Origin: Pseudomonas gregormendelii
Lineage (GTDB): Bacteria; Pseudomonadota; Gammaproteobacteria; Pseudomonadales; Pseudomonadaceae
Direction: 5' to 3'
NCBI RefSeq assembly: GCF_017114825.1
Contig: NZ_JADEVO010000012.1
Location: 1 to 64,000, forward strand
DNA length: 64,000 bases
This document shows, piece by piece, positions 60,281 through 64,000 of this stretch. The position numbers and the translations under genes were made by a program. How positions within the stretch are numbered: position 1 is the stretch's first letter; the number at the start of each line of letters is the position of its first letter. The notes under the pieces were generated by a model that was not told where the DNA came from, did not search any database, and was given only the letters and a program-made list of their open reading frames with translations.

Positions 60281-61210
60281 TTAATGCCCCGGTAGCTCAA
60301 GACTGTCCGGATCGCCGAAAAACATCTGGATGCGCGAGCGCAACCAGCGTTCTCCAGGATCGTTGTCCTGCGAGCCACGCCAGGCCATATGCAGTTCGAA
60401 ACTGCGCACTGGCAAAGGCGGGTCCTCGGCGCGCACGCCGCCGGCGGCAGTCAGAGCATCGGCGGTGTAATCGGGCACGGTGGCGACAATATCCGTCCCG
60501 GACAGCAACGTGCTCAAGCCGTTGAACTGCGGTACCGCGAGCACGACATGGCGCTTGCGCCCAAGTTTTTCCAGCTCTTCATCGATAAAGCCACTGAGGT
60601 CACCGGCGAACGACACCAGGGCATGGGGGCGGGCGCAGAAGTCGTCCAGGCTCAGGGGGCCCGGCACCGTATCGGCACGCAGCAGTTTGGGCATGCTGCG
60701 GCGCAGCACCTTGCGTTTGGCGTTGGCCGGAAGGTCGGCGGTGTAGCTGACGCCGATGGAGATCTCGCCCGAAGCCAGCAGGGCCGGCATCAGGATGTAG
60801 TTGGCGCGGCGCACTACCAGCACGATCCCTGGGGATTCGGCGCGCAGGCGCTTGAGCAGCATCGGCAGCAGGGCAAATTCGACATCGTCCGACAGCCCGA
60901 TGCGAAATACCGCCGTGCTGGTGGCTGGGTCGAATTCTGCTGCGCGGCTGACGGCCGTGGAAATCGAATCCAGTGCCGGGGAGAGCAGGGCGAAGATCTC
61001 CACCGCCCGTGCGGAAGGCTCCATGCTGCGGCCGGTGCGCACGAACAACGGATCATCGAACAACCCCCGCAGGCGCGAGAGCGCGGCGCTGATCGCGGGC
61101 TGGCCAAGGAACAATTTCTCCGCAGCGCGGGTCACACTGCGCTCGTGCATGAGTGTTTCGAATACGATCAACAGGTTCAGGTCGACACGACGCAGGTCAT
61201 TACGATTCAT
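60281..61210 (-). CDS. mexT: LysR-family activator MexT
   Basis: This 309-residue regulator has the MexT N-terminus (M-N-R-N-D-L-R-R-V-D-L-N-L-L-I-V-F-E-T-L-M-H-E-R) and a helix-turn-helix with G-Q-P-A-I-S-A-A-L-S-R-L-R. The effector domain has R-I-G-L-S-D-D-V-E and L-P-A-N-A-K-R-K-V. It activates mexEF-oprN and mexS. No frame disruption is seen, unlike some P. aeruginosa laboratory strains where mexT is altered. The start at 61210 has AGGA 6 bases upstream. It lies between mexE and the divergent mexS, exactly as in P. aeruginosa. Confidence 0.96.
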   Translation of the reverse strand: MNRNDLRRVDLNLLIVFETLMHERSVTRAAEKLFLGQPAISAALSRLRGLFDDPLFVRTGRSMEPSARAVEIFALLSPALDSISTAVSRAAEFDPATSTAVFRIGLSDDVEFALLPMLLKRLRAESPGIVLVVRRANYILMPALLASGEISIGVSYTADLPANAKRKVLRRSMPKLLRADTVPGPLSLDDFCARPHALVSFAGDLSGFIDEELEKLGRKRHVVLAVPQFNGLSTLLSGTDIVATVPDYTADALTAAGGVRAEDPPLPVRSFELHMAWRGSQDNDPGERWLRSRIQMFFGDPDSLELPGH

Positions 61211-61475
61211 CTGGAGTCCTGGCAGAGTCAAGGCTTGACGGGGGCGGTCATATGAGAACAATGACCGGCATGAATCTTACGGGGAAAGGCTGGTACTCTG
61301 CACCGAATAATTCATTTTTACCGATGCAGTTCGCCCATGTCCTGGCCAACCGTTGATCCTTTCGAGGGTGCGGAATCAATGACAGGCATGTCGACTATTA
61401 ATAGCCACTGATAGTCTTGGCTACAAAGCCCATATAGAGTTCGGGGCATTAGAGGTTTCTTTGACGAGGTTTGCG

Positions 61476-62498
61476 ATGTCACGCACGATCCGTTTTCACA
61501 AGTTTGGTCCGGCCGAGGTGCTCAAATGCGAAGAGCATGCGGCTGCTTTGCCCGCGCCGGGCGAAGTGCAGGTGCGCGTCGAGGCGATTGGCATCAGCTG
61601 GTACGACATTCTCTGGCGCCAGAACCTGGCTCCCTCTCATGCTCGCCTGCCTTCGGGCCTGGGGCATGAAATGTCTGGCGTGGTCACGGCGCTCGGAGAG
61701 GGCGTCGACGATCTGGAAGTGGGAGACAAGGTTGCCAGCTTCCCGGCGCAGAGCCCGAATGATTACCCGGTGTACGGCGAACAGATTGTACTGCCACGCA
61801 CTGCGCTGACCCGTTACCCGGATGTACTCAGCCCGGTTGAAGCCAGCGTGCACTACACGCCGCTGTTGATCGCCTATTTTGCTTATGTCGACCTGGCACG
61901 GGTCAAACCCGGCCAGTTCGCCCTGGTCACTGACGCCAGCCACTGTGCCGGTCCGTCTTTTGTACAACTGGGCAAGGCGTTGGGCGTACGGGTTATCGCG
62001 GCGACGAAGAATGCCGAAGAGCGGGAAAACCTGCTGTCCCTCGGGGCGGAAAAAGTCATCGTCACCGAGGAACAGGATCTGCTGATGCAGATCAACAAGA
62101 TCACCGATAACCGTGGCGTTGACGTGGTGTTCGATGGCTTGGGTGGCCCGCAGATGTCAATGCTCGGCGATGTCCTTGCACCCCGTGGCAGCCTGGTGCT
62201 GTACGGTCTGCAAGGGGGCAACCAGACGCCGTTCCCGGCCTGTGCAGCGTTCCAGAAGAACATTCAGTTCTTCGTCCACTGCATCGGTAACTTCACCGGC
62301 AAGCCGGAACTGGGCATCGTCCAGGACCAGGTGTCGCTGCAGCGTGCCCTGCGCGATATCAACCAGCTGACGGCGGACCGCGTGCTGCTGCCACTCAAGA
62401 CTCGGGTGTTCCCGTTTGCCGAGTTCGTCGAAGCCCACCGCTACATGGACGAATGCCCATGCCGCGAACGGGTCGCGCTTCAAGTCGAACCGGCCTGA
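61476..62498 (+). CDS. mexS: MexS, zinc-free quinone-oxidoreductase-like protein
   Basis: This 340-residue medium-chain dehydrogenase/reductase resembles MexS (PA2491). It has G-H-E-M-S-G-V-V and an NAD(P)-binding Rossmann fold, but the nucleotide motif is atypical (D-A-S-H-C-A-G-P-S-F rather than G-x-G-x-x-G). Catalytic-zinc ligands of alcohol dehydrogenases are absent. Loss of MexS in P. aeruginosa activates MexT and raises MexEF-OprN, so it is thought to detoxify an electrophilic metabolite. GAGG lies 6 bases before the ATG. It is divergent from mexT, with 265 bases between starts, and a strong terminator follows. Confidence 0.93.
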   Translation: MSRTIRFHKFGPAEVLKCEEHAAALPAPGEVQVRVEAIGISWYDILWRQNLAPSHARLPSGLGHEMSGVVTALGEGVDDLEVGDKVASFPAQSPNDYPVYGEQIVLPRTALTRYPDVLSPVEASVHYTPLLIAYFAYVDLARVKPGQFALVTDASHCAGPSFVQLGKALGVRVIAATKNAEERENLLSLGAEKVIVTEEQDLLMQINKITDNRGVDVVFDGLGGPQMSMLGDVLAPRGSLVLYGLQGGNQTPFPACAAFQKNIQFFVHCIGNFTGKPELGIVQDQVSLQRALRDINQLTADRVLLPLKTRVFPFAEFVEAHRYMDECPCRERVALQVEPA

Positions 62499-62512
62499 CG
62501 TCCCCCCCCCTG

Positions 62513-62541
62513 AAAAAGTCCGTGACCCACACGGACTTTTT
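62513..62541 (+). terminator. terminator of mexS
   Basis: AAAAAGTCCGTG, loop ACCCA and CACGGACTTTTT make a perfect 12-bp stem with a T-run, 14 bases after the mexS stop. Confidence 0.92.
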
Positions 62542-62687
62542 TGTTTTCGGGTTTTAAACAAACCTCCTGTTTCTCTTCCGGGCAGCCTGTTCAGCAACTG
62601 AACTGGTTTTTCCCCACCATCTGTATCTTCTAATCAGCCAGTAAGCCTTGATAATTGAACGATTGCTTTCATCTCAAGGAATGTGTC

Positions 62688-62876
62688 ATGACTGAGTGTC
62701 AAGTTGTTACTTTTCAGTACAGTCCGTTGATATGCGCCAAACAATCTGTTGATCATCTTTCAGTGATCAAAAACGCACTTGTAGCTTTATTCCTAAATTC
62801 TCGTAGTAATTATCTGTCAGACATTGTGGGATATTTCCTAGGACGCAGAGTAAGCCTTCTAACTCAAGGCTTTTGA
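62688..62876 (+). CDS. possible small protein of unknown function
   Basis: This 62-codon frame starts M-T-E-C-Q-V-V-T-F-Q-Y-S with AAGGA 7 bases upstream. It is AT-richer than its neighbours and matches no family known to me. It lies alone between the mexS terminator and the partial gene at the window end. The good ribosome site is the main support; it could equally be chance. Confidence 0.4.
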   Translation: MTECQVVTFQYSPLICAKQSVDHLSVIKNALVALFLNSRSNYLSDIVGYFLGRRVSLLTQGF

Positions 62877-63064
62877 GCGGTTTCTTTGAAACTATCGGTG
62901 ATGAAGCCTTGGGCGCGGCTCATTTATTTCAAATAATGTCTTGTCCCTTTAAGTGCTAGCATTTGGTAATAAATCTCCGTCGTCAGAATGGAACGGGCAA
63001 AGCGCTGCGCAAAAATTATTTGCGCGGGTCGTGATATCGATTTTCCAGCACCAGGTATATAAAT

Positions 63065-64000
63065 ATGACCAGCATCCATGATCAAGCCATGAACCATGTC
63101 TACCAACAGATATTGCAACGGTTACTGGGTTTTTTCTCTCGCGCCGAACGCACGGCGTTACAGCTGTTAATTCAGCGCCTGGTAGTTGCCGCAGGTGGCA
63201 TGGAGCGCCTTGCCGATTACAAGGTATTGGTGATTCAGACCGGGTCCCGGGACAGTTGTTACACCCTGGCGCTGTTGCGTGCAGCACAGTTGAGCATCGC
63301 CGGCCGCGCACCGGCCACCTTCCAGCTGCGTGTCGCGTCGTTGCAGCAGAGCGGTGTCAGCGCCACCGCGCTGGACAACATCCACAACAGTTACAGCGCT
63401 TTGTTCCTTTATGACGACCCGCGGGTCGAAGTGCTGAGGGCCGACAATCGTGAGGTGCTGCCGTTCACTCAGCCAGCGCCAATATCCGAAGCCGGCCGCG
63501 AGGTCAGCCGCCTGAACCTGCTGATGGTCGGACATCGCCGCGACAGCGATGATGCCCTTGATCTCTGGGACAACGGATTTCTCGCCACGGGCGAGTTCTA
63601 TGGCCAGATCGCGCGGTGGGATGGTGGGGTAGACGCCTTGGTCAGTAGCGAAACACCACGCCAGCAGAAGCAATTTTTGTACGGCTTCAAGCGGGCGACC
63701 GCCAAGGCCGGCCTCTTGCCGTCGCGGTACACTGAACACGGCTACGAAGATCTGTTCACGCTGCTCGATGAGCTCGGCCCGGAGTACTATCAGGGGTTTG
63801 AGCCCGAGCTCATGCAGCCGCACTGGCGTCCCGCTGAACTGTTCGAAACCTGCCGGCGCGCGACCTTCATCGACATACACGACATGCTGGTCAGCAATCT
63901 TGAGCAGCGCTGGCCGCTGCTGACCGAATTCCTGGGCTTCCAGCCCGACGGACTGATGGCCTACGCGAGCGATAATGAGCTCGTCAGCCTTGAACTGAGC
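63065..64000 (+). CDS. unrecognised protein, first 312 codons, runs off the window
   Basis: An open frame from the ATG at 63065 to the window edge encodes at least 312 residues of a GC-rich, codon-biased sequence, so it is very probably a real gene. It begins M-T-S-I-H-D-Q-A-M-N-H-V-Y-Q-Q-I-L-Q-R-L-L, has a predicted alpha/beta region around residues 50-140, and later shows blocks such as L-M-V-G-H-R-R-D-S-D-D-A-L-D-L-W. I do not recognise the family, and no signal peptide or membrane segment is evident. The ribosome site is weak. Confidence 0.8.
   Translation, partial: MTSIHDQAMNHVYQQILQRLLGFFSRAERTALQLLIQRLVVAAGGMERLADYKVLVIQTGSRDSCYTLALLRAAQLSIAGRAPATFQLRVASLQQSGVSATALDNIHNSYSALFLYDDPRVEVLRADNREVLPFTQPAPISEAGREVSRLNLLMVGHRRDSDDALDLWDNGFLATGEFYGQIARWDGGVDALVSSETPRQQKQFLYGFKRATAKAGLLPSRYTEHGYEDLFTLLDELGPEYYQGFEPELMQPHWRPAELFETCRRATFIDIHDMLVSNLEQRWPLLTEFLGFQPDGLMAYASDNELVSLELS

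Noticed and set aside
1..64000. CRISPR arrays, prophage genes, tRNA or rRNA genes
   Set aside because: No regularly spaced repeats, phage structural genes, tRNA cloverleaf sequences or rRNA segments were seen on reading the window; a dedicated search was not possible here.

Overview
The window reads as a Pseudomonas chromosome, most likely of the P. fluorescens group. The mexS-mexT-mexEF-oprN locus, azoR, a YbiT-type ABC-F protein, an LpxO-type hydroxylase, Ku, DUF1652 and DUF2790 proteins, and REP repeats built on a GTAGGAGCTGCC core with inverted partners all fit that group. No tRNA, rRNA, CRISPR array or prophage was found.

Region 1 (1-19.4 kb) is accessory in character. It starts with the end of an IS3-type element and carries a decayed isochorismatase and an IS66 remnant fused from two transposon genes. 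Intact genes include a DJ-1/PfpI protein, a three-domain flavin/iron-sulfur oxidoreductase, a cyanate unit (glutaredoxin, cynT, a small periplasmic protein, cynS), a DUF1348 protein, a MexT-like LysR regulator, a FixL/FixJ-like two-component set, an LRAT-fold protein, a GGDEF-EAL protein, a LysE exporter and two LysR/oxidoreductase divergent pairs.

Region 2 (19.4-33.5 kb) looks like core genome: azoR, a secreted hydrolase, an MFS transporter, ybiT, lpxO, ku, a PQQ-type sugar dehydrogenase, a short threonine dehydratase, fructokinase and a glycosyltransferase. Upstream of the dehydratase is what looks like a complete transcription attenuator: a sigma70-type promoter, an apparently leaderless 21-residue peptide rich in Ile/Thr codons, and competing antiterminator and terminator hairpins.

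Region 3 (33.7-49.3 kb) is a signalling block. One operon encodes a CHASE3-GAF hybrid kinase with three receivers, a CheR, a receiver-less CheB, a receiver-kinase and a lone receiver. Facing it is a KaiC-like ATPase translationally coupled to a hybrid kinase. That kinase gene is cut by an intact 5,617-bp Tn3-family transposon of the Tn21/Tn501 type, with 38-bp ends, a perfect 5-bp target duplication (GATGA), tnpA, tnpR and a chromate-transport module (chrA plus a PadR regulator). A second Tn21-like end lies inside the left end.

Region 4 (49.5-64 kb) holds a TPR/HEAT protein, a FUSC-DUF1656-HlyD efflux operon whose FUSC gene has an in-frame amber stop, the complete mexEF-oprN operon with mexT and divergent mexS, a small orphan ORF and the first 312 codons of an unrecognised protein that runs off the window.
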